Assembly: GCA_029907465.1 (NCBI GenBank)
Contig: JARYLV010000009.1
Coordinates: 1 to 60,194 of the forward strand
Direction: 5' to 3'
DNA: 60,194 nucleotides
From: Methanomassiliicoccales archaeon
GTDB lineage: Archaea > Thermoplasmatota > Thermoplasmata > Methanomassiliicoccales > JACIVX01
A model generated the notes under the pieces. That model did no database searches. It saw only the letters and a program-made list of their open reading frames with translations, and had not been told where the DNA came from. This document shows, piece by piece, positions 44,428-52,554 of this stretch. The number at the start of each line of letters is the position of its first letter. The stretch's first letter is position 1. The translations under genes and the position numbers were made by a program.

Positions 44428-45783
44428 TTATTTTAAAATTGCCTGAGTTTCTGTCGGCGATCGACAAAATCGTAATGGCTTTTGCAGAACTCTCTTTAGC
44501 GGCTTGCTCAGGTGTCTGCGGGAACAAACTGGAGGTTCGTACCACCCGATCTGGATTGGCCGCGGGACAATGCGGTAATCAGCATCTGCTTCGGATGCCT
44601 TACTTCCGCATCGGCGACACCGATAGCCAGCGCTTCTTCCAATCGATTTCATGCGCTTCCCGCAGGAAGGGCAAACTGGATTCCCAGTCTTTTCCCTCGA
44701 TTCTACTAAATCAAGGACTCTCAATTTTTCGATGTTAAGGGTTCTGGGTTCGTCCCTCAACTCCCCGTAAACGACGATCCGATCGCCGGGATTCAGCGCT
44801 CTAATTACATCCCTGAAACTTTTTGAAGGTTCATACGCCGTACAATCAATCGGCATTCGATACTGGTCTGGTAGCATCTTGAACACTACATGCCCTCCCT
44901 TGATCGTAGTAGGTCCTCCGAGTACAACGCCTTTAACAGCATAAGACCTGCACGGAGTTAATTCCCTCCAATCTGTAATGATGTGGTCGTCCGTACCCTG
45001 ATTGGTGAGGTAAATGAGCCATCGTTCTGCAGGTTCGCCCTTAATCGATTGCATCGCAGGGACGAGTTCATTCACATCGTCACCCCTGATGCCAAAAAGG
45101 ATGGGACATGGCGAATGTGGCGCGATCGCGATTCTCTCCTGCCCAAGATCATAATTGTTAAACGTCGATGGAAATGTTGAGTCCAATGACTTCACGGTGC
45201 TCTCATCGATTTCACGTTCTGTCCCCCACTTATTCTCGAAGCGGTAAGTAATGATTTCATAGGTCCGATCTTTTGGCCGCCAGGCGGCTGCGGCTGTCGC
45301 ACCAATGATTCCCCTTCCACCGGAGAGTTCGAATTTAATCGCACCGATTCTTTTCAGTTCCTCCTCTACAAGTCCCCTTTCCACGATACTGCGTACAGCG
45401 TTCCAGTAGAAAGATTCCCGTGGTTTCGTCCTCGTGACGACGAGGCCAGGGCTCGCTCCCTCCTCCGTCCTCGCCCACCGCTTGAGGACTTCGCCACAGC
45501 GTTGGGCGACTTCCTCAAGCTTCACGTCGCTCTCTCCCCGCTCATACGAATAAACTGGTGACCCAGAGATCATACCAATTTGGGTCTTCTTCCCCCGCCC
45601 ATGTCCAAAACGCATGGCAATCGCCCCATTCCCGCGCGTCTTCCATGGTACAGCGGGATTGAGGCGGACGAGGCGAGGGAATCCGATAAGATCGTAGCTT
45701 TCAAGCTCCTCGATGATCTTGGTCGCGAGAAAAGTTGTGCACATACCCTCTGTCGAATCGGTATCGTCGAACGCAACGATCAT
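44428..45783 (-). CDS. tiaS: tRNA(Ile2) 2-agmatinylcytidine synthetase TiaS
   Basis: A 451-residue TiaS, the archaeal enzyme that attaches agmatine to C34 of tRNA-Ile so that it reads AUA. The N-terminal IVAFDDTDSTEGMCTTFLA, AVPWKTRGNGAIAM, SPGLVVT, GGRGIIGATAAAAW, PCPILFGIRGD and CRSYAVKGVV are diagnostic. An OB-fold (GDRIVVYGEL) and a zinc ribbon (CPSCGKRM...YRCRRCG) end the protein. It is followed by the thiolase gene 63 bases downstream in the same direction. Confidence 0.93.
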   Translation of the reverse strand: MIVAFDDTDSTEGMCTTFLATKIIEELESYDLIGFPRLVRLNPAVPWKTRGNGAIAMRFGHGRGKKTQIGMISGSPVYSYERGESDVKLEEVAQRCGEVLKRWARTEEGASPGLVVTRTKPRESFYWNAVRSIVERGLVEEELKRIGAIKFELSGGRGIIGATAAAAWRPKDRTYEIITYRFENKWGTEREIDESTVKSLDSTFPSTFNNYDLGQERIAIAPHSPCPILFGIRGDDVNELVPAMQSIKGEPAERWLIYLTNQGTDDHIITDWRELTPCRSYAVKGVVLGGPTTIKGGHVVFKMLPDQYRMPIDCTAYEPSKSFRDVIRALNPGDRIVVYGELRDEPRTLNIEKLRVLDLVESREKTGNPVCPSCGKRMKSIGRSAGYRCRRCGSKASEADADYRIVPRPIQIGWYEPPVCSRRHLSKPLKRVLQKPLRFCRSPTETQAILK

Positions 45784-45889
45784 TTCGTTTCACTCTGACC
45801 TGGGAGACACGGGCAGAAATTGTTCTTTAATTTTTCGCAAACACCGCGAGGACAAACGAGTCAGTAGAATGACCCAAATGATATCTTGT

Positions 45890-46282
45890 TCAACAATGGT
45901 GCAAAAGAGAGGTCGGCGAATTCACCATATCGAGATCGTAGGGCTCGATCGATTTGATGAAAACGAAATCTCCGCTCTCCCCGACATCCGCAATCACTTC
46001 CACCACTGGTTGAAGATCTAATCCTTCTTCTTCCACCAACGAGAATTCGCAGAAGGCACGAATTTCGTGGCCGAACAAATCGGAGAGTTGGAGGATCCAA
46101 CCATTCTCACTCTTCCGGATACTTTCGATCGAGCAGATCAGATGGACGCGTTGGCCTTTCTCATTAGGAAGTTCTTCAAAATTTGCAATCGTGTGGACAC
46201 TGAAGTCCGTAATGAGGAGGAGCACACTGATGTTCACCGCCGCCAATACACAGAGGACTACGACCTTACGGTCTAGTGTCAT
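45890..46282 (-). CDS. Small membrane-anchored protein with OB-fold-like domain
   Basis: A 130-residue protein with one N-terminal transmembrane helix (VVVLCVLAAVNISVLLLI). A beta-rich outside domain follows (GQRVHLICSIESIRKSENGWILQLSD, FVFIKSIEPYD) whose strand pattern looks like the OB fold of tRNA_anti-like exported proteins. No family is firmly recognised. It lies between tiaS and a divergent membrane protein gene. Confidence 0.6.
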   Translation of the reverse strand: MTLDRKVVVLCVLAAVNISVLLLITDFSVHTIANFEELPNEKGQRVHLICSIESIRKSENGWILQLSDLFGHEIRAFCEFSLVEEEGLDLQPVVEVIADVGESGDFVFIKSIEPYDLDMVNSPTSLLHHC

Positions 46283-46401
46283 CAGTCGTGCATATTTTCA
46301 ACAAAAGAGGTGGAGCTTGCGGTTACAATCAAACTTATCCCCGTCACATACAGAATTCATTTTTATCGTTTGTCATTGACTCTGGGGCTAATGAATAAGG
46401 G

Positions 46402-46800
46402 TTGTTGAACGCCAGAAAATTGAAGAGCCGCCTCGCCCATGCGTTGACTATGGGGAAACCGATACATGTTGAGTTGGCACCCGTGTTTTCTATATGTCTC
46501 TCACTGCTCGGCCTTGCCCTCCTAGGAATCGCTTTGATGTCCCTTTTCATGGGTGTCCTTTTTGTTACGACTGGATGGGCTTATTGGTTGCTTCTAGTTG
46601 GATTAATTTTTGCCCTTTTAGGGGGCGCTTGGCTTTGGAAGTTCTTATCGATCCTCACGAAATATAGAAAATTACTCGCCACGAGAAGTAAGTCCGAATT
46701 CATTACGAATCTTGACGAAATTGAGTATATGGCCTGGAAACTCCCATCGAAATATCAAAGAGAACTTGACTTGAAGCGGAATGAACTGAAAATAAAATAA
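46402..46800 (+). CDS. Two-helix membrane protein of unknown function
   Basis: A 132-residue protein with two transmembrane helices (about 26-52 and 56-78: PVFSICLSLLGLALLGIALM, WAYWLLLVGLIFALLGGAWL) and a charged cytoplasmic tail with NLDEIEYMAWKLPSKYQ. It is reminiscent of small Thermoplasmata membrane families such as DUF3198, but I cannot confirm this. The start is uncertain: TTG at 46402 or 46405, or ATG at 46450 just before the first helix. It ends next to the putative origin. Confidence 0.6.
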   Translation: MLNARKLKSRLAHALTMGKPIHVELAPVFSICLSLLGLALLGIALMSLFMGVLFVTTGWAYWLLLVGLIFALLGGAWLWKFLSILTKYRKLLATRSKSEFITNLDEIEYMAWKLPSKYQRELDLKRNELKIK

Positions 46801-47048
46801 AAGAATCTTATATAAAATAGATTTTGTAATAAATCGGACGATCGTTCTTATAAGGGGGAGACCCCTTTATTTCCACTGGAAATATGTCTCCCACGGCGTA
46901 CACCACGTGCAACTCCACGAGTTTTAACTTTTGAACGACTAGGTTTAATATCGTCGAGTGTTAAGCCCCTGGCAACTTTTCGCAATATGTAGAGACATTA
47001 ACAGTGCCATCGTAAATAATAGCATTGACTGTTATTTCTCGAGCTGAG
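46801..47048. other. Putative origin left arm: AT-rich stretch plus ORB-like element
   Basis: The first 35 bases are strongly AT-rich (TTATATAAAATAG type). They are followed by an ORB-like element at 46861-46883 whose G-run end points toward the AT-rich part. The left part could be a duplex-unwinding element. An imperfect hairpin ATAAGGGG-GAGA-CCCCTTTAT straddles the element's G-run. Confidence 0.45.
46861..46883 (-). promoter_or_regulatory. ORB-like origin recognition box 1
   Basis: Read on the minus strand, the site has the dyad TTTCCAGTGGAAAT, then AAA and GGGGT. This is the layout of the archaeal ORB (dyad TTCCAGTGGAAAC, short spacer, GGGGT). I know the consensus from Pyrococcus, Sulfolobus and haloarchaeal origins; the match here is nearly complete. 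Confidence 0.75.
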
Positions 47049-48167
47049 TCAAGAGGCCAGATAGCTTGTTTCTGTGACGTGCCGAATATCTGATTTTAAA
47101 TGATCAAAAGCTTCAAAGTAGCCCTTGATTCTCTCAATAAGGGATTCGATTCCAGCTTTTGTTGAAGCGGAGACGGCAACGATATTATTTGATTGGATTC
47201 TATTTGAAACAAACCTCATCCTTTCCTCAACCTCTAGAGAGTCTAACTTGTCGATTTTATTCAGAACGACAACCACTTTTCTAAAGTCTACATCGGGTAG
47301 CAGGATTTTCATCGATGCATTGAGTTTTCTTTCTATCTCAGAAATTGGATCTGAGATATCTAAAACAAGTAACACAAGGTCAGCAGCGAAAATCTCATCA
47401 ATCGTGTTTCTAAAAGATTCGATAAGAAAAACAGGAAGATTATCCAGAAAACCAATTGTATCTATTAAAATAAGATCCTCCTTGATATTCGCAATACGCC
47501 CTCTCAGCGGTTTCAATGTGGAGAACATTTTCGGCTCAACTATAGTATCTTTTTTAGTAAGGCTAATGAATAGGCTCGACTTGCCTGCGTTCGTATAACC
47601 AGCTAAAGAGACGACTGGCGGCCTAATTTTCTTTTTGAATCCTATATAGAGATTGTTTTCTCTCAGTTTTTTCAGCTCATCATCAATTTTTCTTATCCTC
47701 TTCTTAATAAGATCGTAGTAAACCGCCGCTTCGTAGTCGCCGCTAGAAAAATGACCTGCCCTCTCCCCTTTTTTCGTCCGGTGGATCCAATCCCTAATGA
47801 ATGGAATTTCATACTTAAGTCTGGCCTTCTCGACCTGTAACTTTGCTTCTTTGCTATTGGCACGACTTGCAAAGATCTCGAGAACTAAGCTCACTCGATC
47901 TATGCATTTGATATTCAACATCCTTTCGAGATTGTATTGTTGTGACGGTTTTAGATCCCCATTAACTATGATCGTATCTACGGCCCTGCATCGAAGAACG
48001 GTCCTGACCTCGTCGATCTTTCCTTTTCCTATGAACGTCGACGAATCGGGGATATTCCTACGTTGAATAATCTCATAAATCACTTCATATCCCGCAGATG
48101 CTGCAAGTTCTTCAAGTTCTGCGACTTTTTCATTAGTTGTAATGATCGCTGCCGTTTGCCAACTCAT
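47049..48167 (-). CDS. hflX: GTPase HflX
   Basis: A 372-residue ribosome-associated GTPase. The N-terminal HflX domain has STFIGKGKIDEV and the glycine-rich linker region is reduced. Then come the helical stretch QVEKARLKYEIPFIRDWIHRTKKGERAG and the G domain with GYTNAGKSSLF (G1), LIDTIGFLDNLP (G3) and VLNKIDKLD (G4). HflX splits or rescues stalled ribosomes. The ATG at 48167 is preferred over the TTG at 48173: AATATT near 48198 predicts transcription from about 48172. It lies between the two ORB-like sites. Confidence 0.9.
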   Translation of the reverse strand: MSWQTAAIITTNEKVAELEELAASAGYEVIYEIIQRRNIPDSSTFIGKGKIDEVRTVLRCRAVDTIIVNGDLKPSQQYNLERMLNIKCIDRVSLVLEIFASRANSKEAKLQVEKARLKYEIPFIRDWIHRTKKGERAGHFSSGDYEAAVYYDLIKKRIRKIDDELKKLRENNLYIGFKKKIRPPVVSLAGYTNAGKSSLFISLTKKDTIVEPKMFSTLKPLRGRIANIKEDLILIDTIGFLDNLPVFLIESFRNTIDEIFAADLVLLVLDISDPISEIERKLNASMKILLPDVDFRKVVVVLNKIDKLDSLEVEERMRFVSNRIQSNNIVAVSASTKAGIESLIERIKGYFEAFDHLKSDIRHVTETSYLAS

Positions 48168-48282
48168 ATTCAAATCTCTTAGCTTTTTTAGGAAATATTA
48201 ATCAATATCGTTATTTGAAGTTATTTGATTGAAGTGGGGTAGCTAAAGCCCGCACAAAGCCTGGAAATATCCAATGTTCTAA

Positions 48283-48765
48283 TCACATCTCTTCACTACA
48301 CTTTATGTCCAGTTCAAAGTATCCTGTCTTCGGATTTAAACGCCGTCCTAGTTCTATCTTTGTAAACTTTCTGATCAATACTTCATTAAGTACGTTAACC
48401 GTCCCCTTAAAAAGATGTCCCCCAAATGCTTCGAATTGATCGCTAGAGACAGAACAGTGAAGATGTATTGGTACCTCTGTACCAATTGTTATTGAACCCG
48501 ATAGGGACAATAATTCATGTGGTTTTTCAAAATATTTTTTGATGTATTCTTTTCCTGTGAAGTAGCCAAGGGTGAACTCCCTTAGTATACCCACCCCGCC
48601 AAGAACCCAACCGTTCTTTACATCATATCTCTTTGACACTTCAATTAGGCTTGAATGCACATCCTCGCCGTCCTCAAGCTTAACAATAATAATATCTTCT
48701 TCGTGGCTGCAAATCAAAATTTCCCCTCCTATTTTTAAATCTAATAACAGATTTTTAGTATTCAT
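48283..48765 (-). CDS. PPC/DUF296 domain protein
   Basis: A 160-residue PPC (plants and prokaryotes conserved, DUF296) domain protein: ILICSHEEDIIIVKLEDGEDVHSSL, NGWVLGGVGILREFTLGYF, LLSLSGSIT, IHLHCSVSSDQFEAFGGHLFKG. In plants the domain is linked to AT-hook DNA binding; prokaryotic single-domain forms are trimers of unknown role. Histidines in HLHC and GGHL fit the metal site seen in this fold. No AT hook is present. Its place inside the origin region is notable but proves no function. Confidence 0.85.
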   Translation of the reverse strand: MNTKNLLLDLKIGGEILICSHEEDIIIVKLEDGEDVHSSLIEVSKRYDVKNGWVLGGVGILREFTLGYFTGKEYIKKYFEKPHELLSLSGSITIGTEVPIHLHCSVSSDQFEAFGGHLFKGTVNVLNEVLIRKFTKIELGRRLNPKTGYFELDIKCSEEM

Positions 48766-48908
48766 AATTTCGTGGCATCAACCTTCTGCATCCAAATCCT
48801 ACACATGAAGTTGGTAATTCCGATTCTCCGTTAAGCAGTCATGCATTAATTTATGTTGCCAGATGAGAAAAAACCCTATACGAATTGTCGGGATCGGCCG
48901 AGGCTAAA

Positions 48909-48930
48909 CTTCCACAGGAAACGAAGGGGT
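48909..48930 (+). promoter_or_regulatory. ORB-like origin recognition box 2
   Basis: Plus-strand dyad TTCCACAGGAAAC is followed by GAA and GGGGT, matching the archaeal ORB pattern except for the dyad centre (CA instead of GT) and one missing spacer base. It lies about 190 bases upstream of orc1/cdc6 and is oriented opposite to box 1, both G-runs facing outward. Confidence 0.75.
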
Positions 48931-49089
48931 TGGGCCGAACAAGATCAACAGCCAGCAACAACATTTTATTGAACCAGTGTTCCGGTCATTTGTGTGTGCA
49001 AAATAAAAATAAAGTTCTTGTAATCAACCAACCTATTCATTCCGGTAATCGGATCTCGATATGATCTCCAATCGAAATGAAGGGGTGGG

Positions 49090-49097
49090 ATATTTTT
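49090..49097 (+). promoter_or_regulatory. TATA box of orc1/cdc6
   Basis: ATATTTTT is centred about 25 bases before the ATG at 49118, suggesting a leaderless mRNA and supporting that start over the ATG at 49061, which would lie upstream of the promoter. Confidence 0.45.
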
Positions 49098-49117
49098 GTT
49101 CCCGCACCTTCAGCCAT

Positions 49118-50368
49118 ATGGGGGGAGTGCCCTTGGATGAGAACATCTTTCAACCGTATCTCAAGTCAAAGTCATTATTTAAAAGAAATCGAGAGATCTT
49201 ACGACCATCGTATATACCAGATGAACTTCCTCATAGACAGCAACAGATCAGCCAATTGGCAGCAGTTCTCGCTACAGCTTTGCGGGGCGATAGGCCTTCG
49301 AACGTGTTAATCTTTGGGAAAACGGGAACGGGAAAAACAGCATGCGTGAAGTATCTGGGAAATGAGATTAGGAAGGCCGACGCCACATCAAACCGCGTTA
49401 ACTTTTTCTATATGAATTGCGAAGTCGTTGACACTCAATACGGAGTACTCCAGAACATCGGGAACAGATTGATCAGCGATTTCGGTGAGAGAATTCCGTT
49501 TACTGGTTGGAGCACAGAAAGACTCTATAACATTTTTCGGGAGAGAATCGAAGAGGAGGGGAAAGTCAACATCATTGTTTTGGACGAAATCGATAAATTG
49601 GTTTACAAAAGCGGTGACGATATTCTCTATCACTTGTCAAAGATAAACGATGACCTCGTGAAAGCCAAGGTATCGCTAATCGGCATCTCTAACGACCTCA
49701 CTTTCACTGAATTCCTCGACCCCCGCGTCAAAAGCCGTCTTGGCGAAGAAAAAATGGTCTTTCCACCGTATAACGCTGAGCAACTACAAGACATACTCAA
49801 GCAGAGGGCCGCACTTGCGTTCGAAGAGGGGGTCTTGGAGTCAAGTGTTATCCCGCTTTGCGCAGCCCTAGCGGCACAGGAACACGGTGATGCGCGGCGT
49901 GCACTCGATCTATTGAGGGTTGCAGCAGAGATCGCAGAACGCAACCGCGATGATAAGATCACAGAAGCGCATGTATACAAAGCAAAAAACAAAATCGAGC
50001 TCGATTGTGTTACAGAGGCGATTAGGACGTTGCCAACGCAGTCGAAACTCGTGCTCATGAGTATTGTAGTAAACGAAGAGAAAGGTCGGGAAAGGCTTAC
50101 GACAGGGGACGTTTACGAGGTTTATAGAGAGTTGTGTAGGGCCGTTGGTGTAAGTGTGCTGACGCAGAGGAGGATCACTGACCTTATCTCGGAACTAGAC
50201 ATGCTCGGTATCATCCATGCCCGCGTCAAATCGTTCGGTAGAGGTGGTCGGACCAAAGAAATTGAGCTGAGTGTTCCGCCTCATGACGCAAAGAAAATAC
50301 TGGAGGAGGACGAGATGCTCCAGGGCCTCAAGAACTTTAAACCCAAGACTCAAACTACGTTGATTTAA
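49118..50368 (+). CDS. cdc6: Replication initiator Orc1/Cdc6
   Basis: A 416-residue AAA+ initiator: YIPDELPHRQQQISQLA, Walker A LIFGKTGTGKTACVKYL, Walker B NIIVLDEIDKLVYKSGDDILYHL, sensor 1 LIGISNDLTFTE, the arginine stretch DPRVKSRLGEE, sensor 2 HGDARRALDLLRVA, and a C-terminal winged helix with LTQRRITDLISELDMLGII. It binds ORB elements, opens the origin and recruits MCM. Two ORB-like boxes lie upstream. The ATG at 49118 fits a leaderless mRNA. Confidence 0.94.
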   Translation: MGGVPLDENIFQPYLKSKSLFKRNREILRPSYIPDELPHRQQQISQLAAVLATALRGDRPSNVLIFGKTGTGKTACVKYLGNEIRKADATSNRVNFFYMNCEVVDTQYGVLQNIGNRLISDFGERIPFTGWSTERLYNIFRERIEEEGKVNIIVLDEIDKLVYKSGDDILYHLSKINDDLVKAKVSLIGISNDLTFTEFLDPRVKSRLGEEKMVFPPYNAEQLQDILKQRAALAFEEGVLESSVIPLCAALAAQEHGDARRALDLLRVAAEIAERNRDDKITEAHVYKAKNKIELDCVTEAIRTLPTQSKLVLMSIVVNEEKGRERLTTGDVYEVYRELCRAVGVSVLTQRRITDLISELDMLGIIHARVKSFGRGGRTKEIELSVPPHDAKKILEEDEMLQGLKNFKPKTQTTLI

Positions 50369-50405
50369 TTATACATCTCTCAGTGCGGGACTAGTTAAGT
50401 ACGAT

Positions 50406-51476
50406 TCATTCTCGTCTCGATCCGCCTTTTCCCCTATCTTTCCCTTTTTCTTGTTGTGCCATTTTTTTATCAATTTTCGGAGGCCCCTTCCCCCCTTCCC
50501 TGTTTTTATTAGTCTTGGTCGCTGCACGCTTCTCGTCCATGTCATGGTCTTTTATTCTCGGTAACTCATTATCTCCCTTTCTTTTAGAGGGGTGTCTGAG
50601 GCTGAATTTCTTGGTCCAGCCAAAGATTTCCATTCCCCTTCTTTTTAGAACAACATTGAGGATGTCGATCCCGATCGGTACGATAATAACGACGGCGATT
50701 GTGATGAATAAGTTTGTTTTACTGTTCTCGGGGATGTTTTGAGGCGCAGTCCCGCTGACCCATAGCTTGAGCAACCCAAACCACGGTATCTCCCCTCGCG
50801 CCTTTCCGATAACCCATTCATCCTTTACAGGCTCGCGAAAAATCGAGATTTGATCATAGTATCCGTAGAGGACGCCACCCTCGCTGAAAACATTGTGATC
50901 GCCCATCGTGATATAGCCACCGTGAGGTGTCATATCTCGCGACTCAAAGTACTGGAGTATGCTGCGGAGGTCGAGTCGAAGCGTTACATTCAGATATCCA
51001 ATTCCATAAATCTCGACGGCAGTCCGAAGATTCCACCATGTATGATCCCCTGTTGGTAGAACTTTCCATTGCCAATCTGGAAGTGATGCAAGTGAGGGAA
51101 TATCGAAACCGCCACCGGTGGCATTGTAAATGATCTTGCAAATCGCCCTGTGAATGACCGGCGTAGAAGGAGAATTATCACCCTTCCTATATACAATGAC
51201 ATCGCCATATTCACCGTATGTTATGTGGCCTCTTTCAATCCCATCGATATAGGTTATGATGTTATCGCCACGCGCTTTTTTCACAATCACGATGTCTCCC
51301 GTATCGATGACACCGATGGAACTCCTCGAGTCGCTGTGTTGCATGCTGCTCGACTCGACAACGACGAGCGGGGGCCAGACTGAACTATAGGCGAAAAGCA
51401 CCAAGAGAATAATCATAATCGTAGCTGCAGCGATTCCGATATTAACTAGCACCCTCCGTATCGCCTTAACGACCAT
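50406..51476 (-). CDS. Archaeal signal peptidase I (S26B) with basic cytoplasmic tail
   Basis: A 356-residue Sec11-type protease. The N-terminal transmembrane helix spans 11-30. Catalytic Ser44 sits in ESSSMQH, His109 in TPVIHRAI replaces the bacterial lysine, and Asp193 is in TMGDHN. A second helix (NLFITIAVVIIVPIGIDIL) is followed by a tail of about 80 residues packed with Lys, Arg, Gly and Glu. The tail is longer than in typical archaeal signal peptidases and may bind the ribosome or translocon, which is inference. A TTATAAATAATT promoter lies at 51513-51524. The ATG at 51506 is probably upstream of the transcription start, so 51476 is chosen. Confidence 0.83.
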   Translation of the reverse strand: MVVKAIRRVLVNIGIAAATIMIILLVLFAYSSVWPPLVVVESSSMQHSDSRSSIGVIDTGDIVIVKKARGDNIITYIDGIERGHITYGEYGDVIVYRKGDNSPSTPVIHRAICKIIYNATGGGFDIPSLASLPDWQWKVLPTGDHTWWNLRTAVEIYGIGYLNVTLRLDLRSILQYFESRDMTPHGGYITMGDHNVFSEGGVLYGYYDQISIFREPVKDEWVIGKARGEIPWFGLLKLWVSGTAPQNIPENSKTNLFITIAVVIIVPIGIDILNVVLKRRGMEIFGWTKKFSLRHPSKRKGDNELPRIKDHDMDEKRAATKTNKNREGGKGPPKIDKKMAQQEKGKDRGKGGSRRE

Positions 51477-51584
51477 TGTGTCACTGACCAAGTTGCTGAT
51501 CAGCATCTCTTATTATAAATAATTGGGCTTCTCGTGGGGCCTAATGATTCGGTGTTTGCGCCGTCTTTCGAGATGCAAAAATTG

Positions 51585-51590
51585 GATATA
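51585..51590 (+). promoter_or_regulatory. TATA-like box of the dCMP deaminase gene
   Basis: GATATA is centred about 28 bases before the ATG at 51616, which fits a leaderless mRNA and supports ATG 51616 over GTG 51610. Confidence 0.4.
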
Positions 51591-51615
51591 GGAATCGACA
51601 ATACGCCTTGTGACA

Positions 51616-52062
51616 ATGACGAGACCCGATAACGATACGTACTTCATGAAAATGGCGGAGCTTGTAGCCACACGGTCGACCTGTCTTCGTAGGCAGGTTG
51701 GTGCCGTGATCGTAAAAGAGAAAAGGGTGCTTACGACAGGCTACAACGGTGCACCTCGTGGTCTAAAGCACTGTGGGGAAGTCGGTTGCGTAAGGGCGCA
51801 AAACCACATCGAGTCGGGAACGAGACACGAACTATGCCGTGGGGTACACGCTGAACAGAACGCGGTCATCCAGGCGGCATATTTTGGCGTGAGTATTAAG
51901 GGTGCCACGATTTACACGACGAATTTTCCGTGCGTCCTGTGTGCGAAGATCCTCGTCAACGCTGGGATCGAAGAAGTCGTTTACAAAGATGAATACATCG
52001 ACGAACTCTCTAAGAAAATCCTAAGCGAAAGCAACGTCCGTGTTCGCAAATTTGAGGGATAA
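51616..52062 (+). CDS. dCMP/cytidine deaminase family protein
   Basis: A 148-residue zinc deaminase of the ComEB/dCMP deaminase type. HAEQNAV (zinc His and catalytic Glu) and PCVLCAK (two zinc cysteines) are present, as are STCLRRQVGAVIVKEKRVLTTGYNGAPRG and GCVRAQN. The enzyme makes dUMP for thymidylate synthesis. It is followed by a 16-bp palindrome and the ATP synthase promoter. Confidence 0.9.
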   Translation: MTRPDNDTYFMKMAELVATRSTCLRRQVGAVIVKEKRVLTTGYNGAPRGLKHCGEVGCVRAQNHIESGTRHELCRGVHAEQNAVIQAAYFGVSIKGATIYTTNFPCVLCAKILVNAGIEEVVYKDEYIDELSKKILSESNVRVRKFEG

Positions 52063-52064
52063 TG

Positions 52065-52080
52065 TTCGGCGAACGCCGAA
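52065..52080. promoter_or_regulatory. Perfect palindrome between the deaminase and ATP synthase genes
   Basis: TTCGGCG, two A, then CGCCGAA form a GC-rich inverted repeat three bases after the deaminase stop. No T-run follows, so a factor-independent terminator is unlikely; an operator or RNA-stabilising hairpin is possible. Confidence 0.45.
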
Positions 52081-52160
52081 GTGCCTGCGGAACCAACCGT
52101 CCAAATATCTGGCTATAAATAAAGTTATTTTCGACTGCTCGACGATCAAATAACTAAACG

Positions 52161-52168
52161 TATAAATA
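52161..52168 (+). promoter_or_regulatory. TATA box of the A1AO ATP synthase operon
   Basis: TATAAATA is centred at about 52165 and predicts transcription from about 52190, downstream of the ATG at 52177. This decides the ahaH start in favour of the GTG at 52210. Confidence 0.6.
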
Positions 52169-52209
52169 CGACAAGGATGTTCAACTCGCAGCTATCCGGG
52201 GAGAGTCTG

Positions 52210-52554
52210 GTGACACGAGCTGAAACGCTTCTCGAAATCAAGAAAGCGGAAGAAGAGGCAGAACAAATCGTCCGGGAGGCTCAGGAAAGGAGAAAAATAA
52301 TTGTCGCCACCGCCCGGCGGGAAGCCGCGGAAAGAATGAGAGAGAGCGAGGAGAAGCTCAAGGCCGAGTTTGAATTAGCTGTTTCCAGGGAAAGAAGCCG
52401 CATCGCATCTCAAAAAGAAGAAATCCTCAAACGGGGGCGGGAGGAGGCTGAGAAGATCAAGAAACTGGCCGATGAGCGCATCCCAGAGATCAGACTTTAT
52501 CTAAAGAACGCTTTTGAGAGGGCGATCGATGCTGCTACCAGAACAAATGGTTAG
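52210..52554 (+). CDS. ahaH: A1AO ATP synthase subunit H
   Basis: A 114-residue, almost wholly helical, Glu/Lys/Arg-rich protein (AEEEAEQIVREAQERRK...). It forms the peripheral stalk with subunit E. GGGGAG lies seven bases before the GTG at 52210, and the TATA box supports this start. It is the first gene of the operon H-I-K-E-C-F-A-B-D and overlaps subunit I by 26 bases. Confidence 0.85.
   Translation: MTRAETLLEIKKAEEEAEQIVREAQERRKIIVATARREAAERMRESEEKLKAEFELAVSRERSRIASQKEEILKRGREEAEKIKKLADERIPEIRLYLKNAFERAIDAATRTNG

Larger units (their letters stand above)
48766..49117. other. Putative origin right arm upstream of orc1/cdc6
   Basis: This 352-base gene-free stretch holds an ORB-like element at 48909-48930, AT-rich sequence at 48998-49021 that could melt or act as a TATA region, and the promoter of orc1/cdc6. 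In archaea the main origin is usually beside the initiator gene, as here. Confidence 0.6.

Noticed and set aside
46845-46870. Hairpin with a GAGA loop as a terminator of the upstream membrane-protein gene
   Set aside because: No T-run follows, and the right arm is part of the ORB-like site, so the pairing is probably a by-product.
48215-48240. Weak ORB-like sequence ending GTGGGGT
   Set aside because: The G-run and GAA are there, but no TTCC...GGAAA dyad precedes them at the right spacing.
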